A stretch of DNA of 64,000 bases. It comes from Corallium rubrum. Its lineage: Eukaryota > Cnidaria > Anthozoa > Scleralcyonacea > Coralliidae. Under the pieces are notes generated by a model. The model was not told the DNA's origin, ran no database searches, and saw only the letters and a list, made by a program, of their open reading frames with translations. Shown here piece after piece: positions 23,503 through 35,826 of the stretch. Where the stretch lies: NCBI GenBank assembly GCA_964035015.1, contig OZ036008.1:822501-886500 (forward strand). The letters are read 5' to 3'. A program made the translations under genes and the position numbers. Numbering within the stretch: position 1 is the stretch's first letter; each line of letters starts with the position of its first letter.

Positions 23503-24540
23503 CTTCAACAATCTAAATATATATTACAAACAAAACAGCACTTGGCCAACAAAATTTGAAAATGGTACAACGTTGAGACGTGTTCTCCCGCGTGTCCGAG
23601 CAACGTGCGGACTGATTGCTTCCTGCACTGATTAAACTATTATGTTCTGAACAAAAAGAGTTCTCTTTAAGTTGTGCTTCTAACATATTAACAAGGACAA
23701 TCACCGTGCATGGCGAGCACGCGTGCAGCACTATACAATCCATGCATGCAAGTTTACACATTACGCTATATAGACCTTATTCATAAACATTAAATGGCGA
23801 TCAACCGATTTATATTTTTCATGTGTATGTTAATTATCCCCTCTAGCCTCGTTATCATATGAAGAGTTCAAAAGACTTTTACTCTAAAACGAAGCTATAG
23901 GTGTATATTTTATATGCATGTAAAAGAATAATAAATTAGCTGCCATTCCAGAATAAGATTTATTATTCGATTTATTTTCCTCTTCCTTTTAATTGGCTGA
24001 GAGATCACTACGTCATCTGCAAATAATCATCTGCTCGTGCGCACAAGTGAGCAACGTTGTTTTGCTTGAAATAACAACTGCATGCTGACCATGCGCGTTT
24101 CTCCCCACTTTAGCAAACTTGCAAACGGAATCGCTCTTTCAGCCAGGTAAACAATGTCAAAAAATATAAATCGAATAATAAAACAATTATTGAACTCGGT
24201 TTTCACAAAGTATCGTGATTTGTCAGTGTCTCGTAGTTCAGTTATTTGTCTCTACCTTCGGCATCGGTGAATATTGAACTGCTCGCCACTGACAAATCAC
24301 GATATTTTGCTCAACCTGAAAAAATTAAAAAAAATAATTTGTTAATTAACCAGACGGGTCTTTGGAGGCAGCTTTGTTAAAGTCTGGCGCACGTCCGAAA
24401 ATGCAACATTTTTCCAAGAAGTCAACAAAAATCGGTCCTATTAAACGTTATAAGTGTAAACCAAGCTACAGTTGTTATTGTTCTCTAATATGTGAGACAT
24501 GTTTGTACTGTCTAGCTTTTCAGTTAAATGTACATATGGA
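23503..24540. other. Spacer with nested hairpin
   Basis: Two inverted pairs are visible: GATTTATTATTCGATTTAT (about 23,958) with ATAAATCGAATAATAAAAC (about 24,166), and AGTATCGTGATTTGTCAGTG (about 24,210) with CACTGACAAATCACGATATT (about 24,287). These look like MITE arms. No gene was seen. Confidence 0.55.
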
Positions 24541-25246
24541 TTAATTGATATTGTATGCAGCTATCATATCCAAAGCAGATGACCGTAGCACAGGTGTGTA
24601 ATTGAAACATTTTCTCAAGGTATCTTTTATGCTGATGTTTTTTGTACCTAGCAATTCCAGATAGGACGGTTGTTCCTTGTTGTACAGCTTCTGCCTGGGC
24701 ACATCAAATGACATTGTTGAAGATAGCGAAGGGTTTTTTCGTCTTCTGTTTCCCAGCATTCCTTCTCGGTGTAAAGCTCAAGGAGGGTGCAGGCAAGAGA
24801 CCAGATGTCGGAATGAACAGTAGCTGATTCTTTGTGCAGGAGGCAGTCGGGAGCCATGTAGGAAGGGGTGCCAGGAATTCCTGGAGTACCGCTTTGATCC
24901 ATTGTTTGAATAGCTTTCAACTTACTTATTCCCATGTCGCAGAGCTTCGCTATATAACATTTTCTGGACACCAGGACGTTGGCAGGCTTGATATCCCGGT
25001 GTATGACCGGGGGTGTCAATGCGTGCAAATACGCAACAGCTCGGACACACTGCTTCCCAATGGAATCTTTAATTTTAGGGGTGATTATTATCTTGTCTTC
25101 ATCTTTACTTTCAAAGAAAAGCAATTCTTCAAGGTTTGAACCATCGATTAACTCTGAAATAACGTATAGCTCGTTCTTCTACATAGATACCGCCATGATT
25201 TGGACGATGTTTGGATGCCGTAACATACTATGGATAAGAACTTCAC
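24541..25246 (-). pseudogene. Protein kinase C-lobe (3' half of split gene)
   Basis: The minus strand reads LIHSMLRHPNIVQIMAVS, an in-frame stop, LYVISELIDGSNLEELL, then the catalytic loop VIHRDIKPANVL, a DMG in place of DFG, GTPSYMAPDCLL (activation-segment APE variant) and SDIWSLACTLLELYTEKECW. After a frameshift near 24,690 it ends with ALDMIAAYN-type helix residues and a stop at 24,541. HRDIKPAN suggests a serine/threonine kinase. The N-lobe and upstream domains are at 27,411-28,830, across the tyrosine recombinase insertion. In-frame stops mark a pseudogene. Confidence 0.85.
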
Positions 25247-27258
25247 TTATTATATGGCAAGCATTTGTTTTGGTGAATCGCGCAATTTGATTGGCTACTG
25301 ACGTGGCAGGAGTTTCCCGTATCGCCCGTGGGCAATACGGAATTTTTATTGCCCTGCGAGGAAAACAATAGCAAAAACTTTAAAATTCAATAAATTGTAT
25401 TTACAAGAAGTAGAAATTTATTAAAATGAGCAACGAGGTGCATTCTGAGAGCGAGTTTTATTATCCAGAAGTTGAAAATGAAGAATACGAAAGTAATTTT
25501 TATCAGTTTCACGAAGTACAGAGCGACGACGTCTACGAGCAGCGAAACAGCCAGGAAGAAATTGACAGTTTTATAAGAGAGCAGAAAAGCGTAAACACGG
25601 TAAAAAAAACAGCAAGCGACATGAATGCATTCAACCGATACCTAGCTGAAACAAACAAACAATATCTAAACATTTTGCACTTACCAGCACAGGAGCTTGA
25701 CCACTTGTTGTCCAAATTTTTCAAAGATATCCGTAAAATAAATGGCGAAGAGTACGAACCGGACACGATTTCAAGTTTCCAAAGGAGTATTCAGCGGTTC
25801 CTTTCCGACAACAAATCCCAGTTTAACATCCTGATAGACAAAGAGTTTAAGATGTCCCGCGAAGTCCTTGCAGCGAAACGAAAAAGTTTGGTAAACAAAG
25901 CCGGCAAGGGAAACAAGCCAAACGCTACTCGCGTTCTCACGCAAGAAGAAGAGGACAAACTGTTTGAATGCGGACAGTTTGGTATGTCTGGACCAGAAGT
26001 CCTCCAGAGAACCATGTGGTGGTTTGTGGCACTCCACTTTGGCTTCAGGGCGAGAGACGAAAGCCGTAAGTTGCGTTGGGGCGATATTCAACTCCAAACC
26101 AATATTGATGGTCGCGAAATGCTCGTCTGGCTATGTGAGCGTGGCACGAAAACACGTAGAGGTCAAGAAAACGGTCACCAAAGATCATTTCAACCGAAGA
26201 TTTATGCCACCGGATCAGAAAGATGCCCTGTTGAATACTATAAAATCTTCAAGAGCCATCGTCCAGTCGAAATGAATACAGCAGACGCGCCGTTTTTCCT
26301 TGCTGTCAGACATGGGAACCGCCATCAAAACAACAACATTTGGTATATGAAATCTCCTCTGGGCAAGAATGAAATTGGCAAGTTCGTCAGCAAAGCAGCA
26401 GAAAATGCTGGTCTTCAGCGAGCCGGGGGAAATTAAGTAACCATTCTGTTAGAAAAACCAGTATCTCGAGGCTGTTAGACGCCAACACTCCCGAAATCTT
26501 TGTGGCCCAGCTGAGTGGACACAAGAACCTGCAAAGTCTACAGTCGTATAAATCGGCAAGCGAACAACATCAGCTTCAGATGTCCAGTATACTCAGCGGA
26601 ACTCAACCATCAGCACAAAACCAACCAAGAAGAGCACTTAATCCTCTTGAAAATTTACAACCACCGATACGTGAGCCAGTTGATACGTCCCAGTCGGAAA
26701 CCCAGCTCGGCCAGCTGCGGCATTTCGAAGCAACACATTCATACCAGGAAGATTCAAACAGCCAAGCAGTTTTCGCTGGTGCAAGTATAAGCAGCATCTC
26801 AGGGTGTCAATTTCATATTTTCAATGGTCCAGTGAAGATATTCCAAGAGAAAAAGCGACGAAGACTTGTGATTGAAAGCGATGAAGAAGGCTAAGTTTTG
26901 TTGACACTTTGATCGAACAGCCGTAATATATTTTTCAAATAACTTTGAGTTTTATACGAATGTTTTAAGCCATTTACGACAATAAGTTTTCTTGATTTGT
27001 TAATCTTTTCTTTCATCGTTATTTAAATTTAATCTTGCGATTATATTTCCCAGATAAAGATATTTAAAACAAACTGGACTTGTTTGCTTGTTTCCATGTG
27101 TGTTTTGTTGAATTCGCCACGCCGCCTCAAGCACAAATGTCAAATTGTCGCATTACTCGCATATTCAGTCGCGTGACCATGGCGCGTGACCGGATGTAAT
27201 GGATAAACTAATTATCCATCGATATTAAATTTTTGCACTCATTTATGCCATATAATAA
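25247..27258 (+). mobile_element. Crypton-like tyrosine recombinase element inside the kinase
   Basis: The left edge TTATTATATGGCA (25,247-25,259) and right edge TGCCATATAATAA (27,246-27,258) are perfect 13-bp inverted copies. The kinase flanks on the two sides are consecutive parts of one reading frame, so the interval plus the hairpin at 27,262-27,403 is inserted. The only gene inside is the tyrosine recombinase at 25,426-26,894. Cryptons usually lack TIRs, so the terminal repeat is either a family-specific feature or comes from another element that carried the gene. Confidence 0.65.
25426..26894 (+). pseudogene. Tyrosine recombinase, one frameshift from complete
   Basis: The frame opens at ATG 25,426 (context TTAAAATGAGC) and runs about 336 residues. 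An acidic N-terminus is followed by a SAM-like/core-binding region (EEIDSFIREQKSVNTVKKTA ... FNRYLAE) and the catalytic domain with its first Arg in ALHFGFRARDESRKLRWGD. One extra base in GGGGGAAATTAAG at about 26,428-26,440 shifts the frame; the next frame gives NHSVRKTSISRLL (H-x-x-R), LSGHKNLQSLQSY (second His and nucleophile Tyr), then a tail with a basic patch (EKKRRRLVIESDEEG) and a stop at 26,894. The R...HxxR...H...Y set is intact. It is related to DUF3504/Crypton proteins of animals. It lies opposite to the kinase it interrupts. Confidence 0.88.
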
Positions 27259-27261
27259 ACA

Positions 27262-27403
27262 ACTTACTAACCTCGTCTGTTCGGTCTGTACGGTAAAATA
27301 TCAAACCTTGGTTTTGCTGTATTGACCTCGCTATCGCTCGGTCAATACAGAAAAACCTCGGTTTGATATTTTACCGTACAGACCTCACTCTCAGTTAGTA
27401 AGT
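27262..27403. mobile_element. Hairpin MITE, ACTTACTAAC family
   Basis: ACTTACTAACCTCG at the left and GTTAGTAAGT at the right are inverted. The inner parts (GGTCTGTACGGTAAAATATC and GATATTTTACCGTACAGACC) pair perfectly, so the whole 142 bp can fold into one hairpin. It abuts the right end of the recombinase element. Confidence 0.85.
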
Positions 27404-27410
27404 AGTTATT

Positions 27411-28830
27411 CTTAACGCAGACTTTATCATACTCGCCCTTCTAACTTTTATTCGTTTAGTTGTGACTGCAGTACCCGCCCACTGACCTTTAAACACAGTC
27501 CCAAAAGTTCCTCTTCCAATTTCATCCTTAACATTTAAAGAAAACTCTGACTTCTTTATTAATGGCAGGGTTGGGTTGTGAGCTTCCATATTTATGTGCT
27601 CATCTGATTTGTCAATAAGCGTTTCCGAACATGGTTTTCCGCATTTCGGAACAGTTGCTGGACCTATGGTTTGAGAAAACTTCTTCACTCCAATCGCAAT
27701 GCATTGAGATGTTTCAGAAACATTTCCATTCTGCACAGTAACGCTGTACTTTCCGGGTTCACGGACGGAAAGGCAACAGCATTTTTGACCTGTTTTTATT
27801 TCCGCACCGTCCTTATGCCAGGCGTAGGAGACATTTCCAGACATATGCCCTGAGGAAACCACTCCTATTATGAGCTGATCATTATCGAAGCCCCAAACCT
27901 CTTCCGGCTGATGAAGGATCAGCTTGCTCTTCCCCAATTCTTTATCAGGTGATGCGCTGGGATAGTGGTAGGATGCACTGGTACTAAGATCGGATTCAGC
28001 GTCTAAGGTTAAAAATAACTGCTGCATGGAGGAAACATTTATCGCCTTTCTCGATACCTGTAACAACAAACCCTTCATCTAAAGGATCGTACTCTTCAAC
28101 TTTCTCGATGAGCTCAGGATCCATCATACATGACGTTTCAAAACACTGAGCTCTGTTAACACACTGGTGTCGAGCAATCACTTCCGAATATGATGATTCC
28201 ATGAGCTTTTCGTATGTGAACGTAATGTCGTGCTTTTCATATTCATCTTCGGAGCACAGACATTTTCCAGTGGAATCACACACAGCTGTGTACGAGGTTA
28301 TCGTATTGTTGCAATTTCTGGGAGATGATTTCGGAGTACTTTGGGCAAATGGCTGTTCTGGCTCTTTCATTGGCAGTGTTTCTTCATCTTGATGCTCCAT
28401 TTTATCTCCACTTCACCGCCCTTTGCTGAGGTCATCAGATACAGATGACATCTGCTGGCAAAAAGACCGTGTGATTTCAGATACGTGAAGAAATCGCATT
28501 CGCTACCATTGGTGTCGAGAAAACTATCTATTTTTTGTTGAGAGAAGTTGCCGAGATTACAGTCCATCGCAGAGAGAGGACCTTGTTTGCTCATTCCACC
28601 GGGAAAAAATAACTTAGCTCCTTTGTCAGTAAGGGCTGACACCGTAGTATGCTCCCCTTCGTTCAAGGTAATATCTCTGACTCCACCACGCTCTTTGAAG
28701 CGCACTTGTTTAAATTTGCCACTGCTTCTGTGGAGCCATCCTATGCGGATCTTACGAGATTTCGATGAACTGGGATATGTCGACCGGCTTTGTTGACTTT
28801 CTCCGTTTATTGCCTTGATAACAAATAATA
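27411..28830 (-). pseudogene. N-domain + Ig-like + kinase N-lobe (5' half of split gene)
   Basis: On the minus strand, intronless, three overlapping frames give one protein. First comes an N-terminal domain (RKIRIGWLHRSSGKFKQVRF ... KLFFPGGMSKQGPLSAMD ... FFTYLKSHGLFASRCHLYLM). Next is a linker with TFTYEKLMESSYSEV and CMMDPELIEKVEEYDPLDEG. Then comes an Ig-like domain (VSYAWHKDGAEI ... EPGKYSVTVQNG) and the kinase glycine loop and Lys (EIGRGTFGTVFKGQWAGTAV, TKRIKVRRA). It breaks at ...KSALRI, which joins SEVLIHSM of the 3' half. Two frameshifts (near 28,400 and 28,050), stops and the insertion make it a pseudogene. Intronless structure and position inside the transposon suggest captured cargo. 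Confidence 0.8.
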
Positions 28831-28977
28831 ATCTTAAGATCAGAACAAGCTGTTAGTACAATTACAGAAGCAAACCAAATTTGAAGATATATCTATAAAC
28901 GAAATCCTTTTTTATAGTTTATTGCTGCCAGCGTAGCAAGCTAGGGGGAGCCATGAAAGCGCGAAGATGTTGAATAA

Positions 28978-29495
<518 letters not shown>

Positions 29496-29499
29496 ATAA

Positions 29500-30968
29500 T
29501 AATAATAACAATAAATTTATTCATAACTGTAACAATTGTCTAATTTACTTGGTTGTTAATTCATAATTTATACCTCAGAATTACTTTTCGTCGACGTTGA
29601 TTGACCACTTGTTTTATTATTTGCAGTTTTAATTTTTTCTGCTTGTGTCTGATGGAGTCTACAAGTCTCCGGATCTCTTGCGCTCGGATATCTGGAACAT
29701 TAAATTTTTCGAATTTCAGCTTGTAACTTGGCAAAATGCTTTTTCCTTTACAGAAAATAATTCAAGAGAAGACTCGAACAACACGAATGAGGTCCAAGAA
29801 ATCCTCGATTATATTTGCAAGTGACGTTGGCACAGGTTAATATGCGAGCATTTTTATGCATGTGGGCAAAACCTGTTGACAATATATAGCACAGCATTAC
29901 ATGCCGGTGTAAGCTACTGAGGCGCGATAGCGCTCCGTTGGGATGACGTCACTGTGCATTGTCATTGTTCACTACTTCACTGTTCATTGACGACATTTAC
30001 TCGTAATTCTTGTAGTCCGAACAATAGATAATGCTAATTTTGTGCTATAAATAGCAACACGACGGTACACCATTTAACTAGAAATACATAAACGCAACCC
30101 CCTCGCCCACTTTTAACACATTAAATATACATAATCCCCCTCCCCCCCCCCCCCCCCCTCCGATTAAAATATGCACCTGATCTGTTTTTGTATACAAATA
30201 TAAACACCCTTGCCCTCCTGGCCTGCTTTACAACCTGTTTTATCACTTTTATGAATGTAGCTTCTCTATTACTGACCAATTTTCAAAGCAGTGTTTTATT
30301 CCAAAATAATAAAGCAGTGGCTGAGGAAAAACTTGTGTCACGACCTAACTTAATAGCACCAGAAACTGATAGCAAAAACAAACAATAATTACAGACGCTT
30401 ATATCAAGTTGCCTATTAAAGTGTTTTAATATGATTCCTCATGTTCCAAATATAATGTTGAACCTCAAAGAAAAACATCAGAACAGAAAAAAACGTAGGT
30501 AAGAGAGGAAAAACTAACCAGGGAAGAACAATAATTTAATGTAAAGTTTCACTCGAACCATGGAAAAAAAACGCCTGGGAAAATGTATATTATTTGACGA
30601 TTTTTGCTGTTTTAACTGAGTTTAATTAATATTGAAAAGATTTCGGACATATACCGACTCTAATCAGCTAAAGAAACGGCTGGTAAGTTAAATACGAATC
30701 ACTGCTTACCGTTAAATTTTCTTTTGGCTCTTCTCAGATGCTGCAAACACTGCCATACGAGCTACGGCGTTTGGTTTCCGTGGTTTTCTCGTTCGGTTCT
30801 TAGCCGAAAAGCAATAAATTCTCTTCAAAATGTGAAAAGCTGTTTGTGATGATGTTCCTTTCAATTCATTGTTCTCTCTCGAGCCAAAAGTCTTTTGCAT
30901 AAGTCTTTTGCTGGCTTTGAACAGACACATGGAGAAACATCTTTTTGTTTTTTTCAGTCACATTTTGC
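29500..30968. other. Non-coding stretch with an R2 copy and a C-run
   Basis: An inverted R2 terminus (CTAGAAATACATAAACGCAA, CCCCCTCGCCCACTTTTA) lies at about 30,078-30,118, followed by a C-rich run at about 30,137-30,160. No exon could be supported. Confidence 0.5.
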
Positions 30969-30973
30969 GGCAT

Positions 30974-31783
30974 CAGGGACCGCGCAGAGATTTAAAAAGT
31001 GGTGGGGCTACGAGACTTCGTCGCGTGCATACTAGGAGGGGGTCCGTGGGAATGCTCCCTCGAAAAAAATTTGAATTCTTGGGATTCTGAAAGAGTATTT
31101 TTTTCATTTTTGGGGCGATATTCTTGTGTTTCTTGGCTGCGGCGCCGCGAGATGTAGGCGAAGTGTTCAATTGGCGTTAAACCCGTAAAGATTTTCCAAA
31201 ATATTTTCTTAAAGCGCGCGGATATCTCTTCGATGAGTAAAATTAAAATTGAGTGAGCTTCCTGATTAGTAATGATTGCTGGATTGAATGAACCTGGGTG
31301 CCCAGAGCTGTATAGCCTTCTCCGTTTCAAATACTTTCGTCGATACACAACAACAGTACAATTGGAATTTATGTACGTCATAGCTTGTTTATAATACTTG
31401 GGTAGACATTTTTCTTCATTCGCAGCTAGCGCAATCAGAAGTAAAACATGAAAAAAGTACGCATTGTAACACAAAATCTTAAAAACATCCATTTTTCTCT
31501 GTGATATGTGTCACTTGCCAGATCATGGGCCTGATTCAGGAAAGCCAGCGGTTTGCAACGTGGGCACGGTAAGTACTTCATGTTAGGTCCGCAATGTATT
31601 CATGCAGCACCTATCGGTGGGCCCCACGGAGAAAGGACAATATAGGTACCAGCCGAGGGATTTAAATTTAAGTTTTTAAATGCGTGGTTTTGCGATCATC
31701 TACCTGGACAAAAATTAAATGTCTTTGGGCAAAAAACTGGTGGGGCTATAGCCCACCCAGCCCACGCGGTTGCGCGGTCCATG
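30974..31783. mobile_element. 810-bp hAT-like element with 5-bp duplication
   Basis: Left end CAGGGACCGCGCA and right end TGCGCGGTCCATG are inverted (12 of 13). GGCAT directly flanks both sides (30,969-30,973 and 31,784-31,788). Subterminal GTGGTGGGGCTACG and CTGGTGGGGCTATAG are in direct rather than inverted relation. CAGGG-type termini suggest hAT, and 5-bp duplications occur in some hAT groups. Confidence 0.6.
30992..31492 (-). CDS. Hypothetical ORF inside the hAT-like element
   Basis: A 166-codon frame starts MDVFKILCYNAYFFHVLLLI, which would pass as a signal peptide, followed by KCLPKYYKQAMTYINSNC with two cysteines and one sequon, then a basic low-complexity tail. It fills most of the element. 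I recognise no transposase motif or known family. It could be a chance frame or a captured 5' exon of a secreted-protein gene; the tail overlaps the element's terminal sequence, which argues against a real protein end. Confidence 0.25.
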   Translation of the reverse strand: MDVFKILCYNAYFFHVLLLIALAANEEKCLPKYYKQAMTYINSNCTVVVYRRKYLKRRRLYSSGHPGSFNPAIITNQEAHSILILLIEEISARFKKIFWKIFTGLTPIEHFAYISRRRSQETQEYRPKNEKNTLSESQEFKFFSREHSHGPPPSMHATKSRSPTTF

Positions 31784-31789
31784 GGCATC

Positions 31790-32780
31790 TTTTCCGATCT
31801 TTATCGCAATTTACTTACATTGTCCTGAGCTACAGTTTAAACTTTTAATGCGGCCTTTTTCGTTTATGATTATTTAACACTATCTCACATGTTTCCATAC
31901 TGAATTATGAGTTATTTAGAGCATTTTTGAACATAAGCCAAAGATAGCGGGAACGATGACGTAAACTGATTACATTGTAATCACAACAGGTAGTTCCCGA
32001 AATTACGGAAATTTAAGTAGTACTTCAAACGATGTCTACATAGGGAAATTGAAAGAACAGAGCTTCATACACCCCTATCGCCATGACCAACATCAATGCT
32101 CATATTTTCAACAAACAAAAAAGTACATTTGAATTTTATTTGAAATTTACAATACAATTAGCTGCATTTTTGCGCATGACATCATCTACGACGACGTCAT
32201 ATTATGTAACACGTGACCGAGATAGCATGCATAAGTGTGTGCAAAATAGCAGAAATGTCAGCAATTTTATTTCAATGATACAAAGGTTGTCAGACGGCTA
32301 TCATATTGTTTTTTAGCTGTTACGCCACAAATTGCATAAATTAAGTGGTTCACCCAAAGTCAACAAGTTATTAATAGCGAAGCGCGCAATTACTATTTAT
32401 AGACCAAAACTCAGACAAACAAACCGAAATTGAATCTCACGCCATTAGCGGAGTGAGTATTTCCGCTTATGTCAACAAACACCAACGACCTTGCAATATT
32501 ACAAACCGCCGTCTGCGTGTTTTGTCGCCTTTTATTTCGTTTTACCAATTTGGCTATTTAATTTTATCTCAGACAAAAATATAAAAATAAACCCGACATG
32601 CAACTGATAATCATGCACCTTTCACTATAAATGAACGTTGGGGTTCTCTGTGAAAAATATAAATAAAAATATAAATGCAGATAATGCGTTTTGCTTCAAT
32701 ACTGCCATCTATGTTAAATCATAACCCAGTTAAGTTTATAATACTCACCAATGCTCGAAATAGTTCTGACAGCCTTGCAC
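31790..32780. other. AT-rich stretch, nothing recognised
   Basis: No exon, inverted repeat or known repeat family supported. Confidence 0.45.
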
Positions 32781-32781
32781 A

Positions 32782-32846
32782 ACATACATACATACATACA
32801 TACATACATACATACATACATACATACATACATACATACATACATC
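32782..32846. repeat. (CATA)n microsatellite
   Basis: About 16 CATA units. Confidence 0.97.
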
Positions 32847-32849
32847 AAC

Positions 32850-33595
32850 TTTATTTGCCCTCGAATTTACAGAGTAGCTAGTTACTACCGGGCATTCAAT
32901 TATTACCGTCTGAGCCAACACTTAATCTCTTTCTCGAACTTTTTGAAAAATATCTATACACAGGAGGCTCTGAGCGAGCCAATTGTCTTATTAGTTATGC
33001 ACCAGTTGGCGGAAACAATATTGTAAACAAAATAATTACTAATTAAATATCGTTATACCGAAACTTTGAAGTTGCCCTCCGATCTGGCGGTTTGGCCGAC
33101 GTACTGTACTATTTGCCTACTATTCCCTGGAACAAACGAAATTAGTAATGGCCCATTTACCGCGCTGTCACTTCAATAGTTCGATATCACAAATCTTTAA
33201 TATGCGACTGCTTGTATCCGTTCCTTATTATATGGGCTTCATAAATAAAACATGCAGTGACCCAAATCAAGGCAACAATTTCCACGTCATTATTACGAAC
33301 CTTATGCTCCTCAAATTTTTTCATTACATTTTGCATCCCAAGGCCATTTTCTTTAAGAAATTCTACAAACTTAATCAAAGGCAAAGCAGATTACTTTATT
33401 TCAGGCATGCACCCTCAATCCTCAAGACACTAACTTAACTTTTTATCAAATTCACCAGATATCACAAGCAATTCTTAAATATTACTAATATATTGCGGTT
33501 CTTCATTATAAATATCATTAAAAAGGTTGACTTACCTCCTCCTCCATGTCGATCAAAGTGGTCTGATTTAATACCATTAAAAAGCGATTTAAACA
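32850..33595. other. Non-coding stretch before the right TIR
   Basis: No exon or repeat family could be supported. Confidence 0.45.
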
Positions 33596-33599
33596 GGGG

Positions 33600-33703
33600 A
33601 AGTCGGAAGTAGAAAGTCGGAAGTCCGAAGCCCGAAGTCCGAAGTCTGAAGTCTGAAGTCCGAAGTCTGAAGTCTGAAGTCTGAAGTCTGAAGTCTGAAG
33701 TCT

Positions 33704-33737
<34 letters not shown>

Positions 33738-33766
33738 TGAAGTCCGAAGACTGAAGTCTGAAGTCT

Positions 33767-33800
<34 letters not shown>

Positions 33801-34006
33801 TGAAGTCTGAAGTCTGAAGTCCGAATTCTGAAGTCTTTCTTATTAACTTTACAGTCATTAAATGTGATTGATGGAATAGACAAGAGAGCGTAAATTTCAC
33901 TTTTAAGTCTAACCAGAGCATATAACAACAATAACAAGAACAAAAACTAAGCTAAACTAAGTTTAGTGTGAAGTCTGAAGTCTGAAGTCCCTACCCGGCT
34001 TTCGTA
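33600..34006. repeat. Right terminal inverted repeat with GAAGTC(T/C) arrays
   Basis: It mirrors the left TIR: an inner heptamer array (33,600-33,835), the shared unique segment (about 33,836-33,967, including AACAACAATAACAAGAACAA) and a short outer array before the terminus CCCTACCCGGCTTTCGTA. The inner array is longer here than at the left, so heptamer number varies between ends. Confidence 0.93.
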
Positions 34007-34012
34007 AGTAAG

Positions 34013-34871
34013 TGACTTACAGTAACCCATTTACATTTTGTTTACTAGTTACATTAATACCAAGTTTAAATACAAAAGATTGTTTGACTTCATGCATATT
34101 GTCATTTTTAGTCTCACTTACGGATTTTGCTACGTGGTTCTTCTTGCGGCATTTTTCAGTCTGATGAGTGTTGCTCTTGCATATATCACACAATCGCTTC
34201 TTCTTGACACGACATTCGGCCAATTTGTGTCCGGGCTTTCCACATCCATAACAAAGGACACTGTCCGGCTTCAGTAGATAGTTTTTCTGTTTCTTCAAAA
34301 CTTCTCAGTGCAACCTTGAATTCGCCAAAAGACAATGCTTTGTCCTTTTGGGTCACTACTGTTGAGAACGGCTTGAAGCGGGCTTGAGGTAGTCCTTTTA
34401 GAATCATTGCGATTAATAAACTGTCACTGATTGTCTATCCTGCCGTTTTGAGCGAAGTAGCGGCTGTCTCTGCCCTAAGAACGTAGTCAGTAATATTTTC
34501 GTCGGCAGCCATTTTTAGCGACGTTGTTGCGTATAAAGGGTTATTACTCTTGGCTTTCCCTTTGATCGATAATGTTCGCGTAAAATAGCCAAGGCATTTC
34601 TTCCGTCGTTTGTCGCATCTCGAATAAAAAGTGTAAGACTTCTATCATCCAAACATTGGATCAACTCGGCAAATGCATCGGCATTCTTCGTTGCGTCTGC
34701 TGCTGTAGTCGCTTCATTTGCATCTTCTGCCAGTGGCGTGAGGATTGTACCGCTGAGTTTCTTCAAGCGTAAATAACCAAGAAATTTAATCTCCCATAAC
34801 TCATACTTTCTCCCATCACCGTCGAAAAGTAGCCTACTGCTGGGCCCATAACCTGTTAGATTATTTGTCAT
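34013..34871 (-). pseudogene. Ty1/copia Gag half
   Basis: On the minus strand the reading starts MTNNLTGYGPSSRLLFDGDG with RKYELWEIKFLGYLRLKKL, the usual copia Gag opening. It continues with FAELIQCLDDRSLTLFIRDA and LAILREHYRSKGKPRVI. After frameshifts it gives ILKGLPQARFKPFSTVVTQK, LRSFEETEKL and a zinc knuckle CYGCGKPGHKLAEC followed by a second Cys/His cluster (CDICKSNTHQTEKC). It runs into the insertion with KQNVNGLL. Gag and the protease-integrase half at 19,326-20,949 were one element before the 13-kb transposon inserted. Confidence 0.88.
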
Positions 34872-35820
34872 AACGATGGATACACAACAACGAGGATTGT
34901 ATTTTATATTTAATTATAAAGTTGTCTAATTGCTTTAGTATAAATTTACCAACAAACGTTAAATAAATTCTGGACCACAACATATTCTTTGAGGCTCGTT
35001 TAATTAATACATTTTTTAACTGCCAACTACAAACGTTCAAGTACAGTCATTTCGGACATCTCCTTGGCCCGTACAGTAACTGATGGACAAGTAAAGTTTT
35101 CTTGCATATTAAATTTAGCATGGATTTTCATGTACAATATTGAAACAATATATACCCGCTCATTTGATTTGTAAAAGTGGCAAAAAGTTGAAAGAAACAT
35201 TCAATTTAGCATCAGATAGTTTACATCACGAAATCTCGTCAACAGCAAGCGTAATTTTGAAATGTGTTTTGTTTGCAATTATTTCGTTTTAAACAGATAA
35301 ACAATTTAACGATCTTACCATTAATAATTTCCATTCTACCCATTTTGTAGCCGTTTTTGTTTTCTGTAGGACGTATTGCTTCGGCTAAATGTTCAATTTT
35401 TTCTTTCATTTAATGCCCACTCCGTTATAATTTCGGCGCCATTGTTGCTTAGCAGAACAACCGCTGGCTCTAATGATCGTTGTTCGTGCTATACTACGCA
35501 TTTTCTCATTGGTCAATTTTTTTAAAAGAATGACTTTCATTGGTTTATCCCAGAGGTTTATATCACCAATTATAAACTCTTGCAATAGCCAATGAAATTC
35601 GAGGATTTGCATTATAAACTTGTAAGTTTATACTAATCTTTATTAGCTTACAAGAACCGTCCGTTGAGATAATCACGTGATCTATTACGTCATCTATTAC
35701 ATAGTTAATAATATATGGTTGAGTGAGGTAGAAATTTATAAGATCGTCATCTGCGATTTCTTGCCATCACTACCATCAATTATCAAATTACTTTGTTTGT
35801 GAATAAAATGTACTTTCTAT
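34872..35820. other. Copia upstream region, no gene seen
   Basis: Here the 5' LTR of the copia element would be expected, but its boundaries cannot be fixed without a second LTR. Confidence 0.35.
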
Positions 35821-35826
35821 TTTAGG

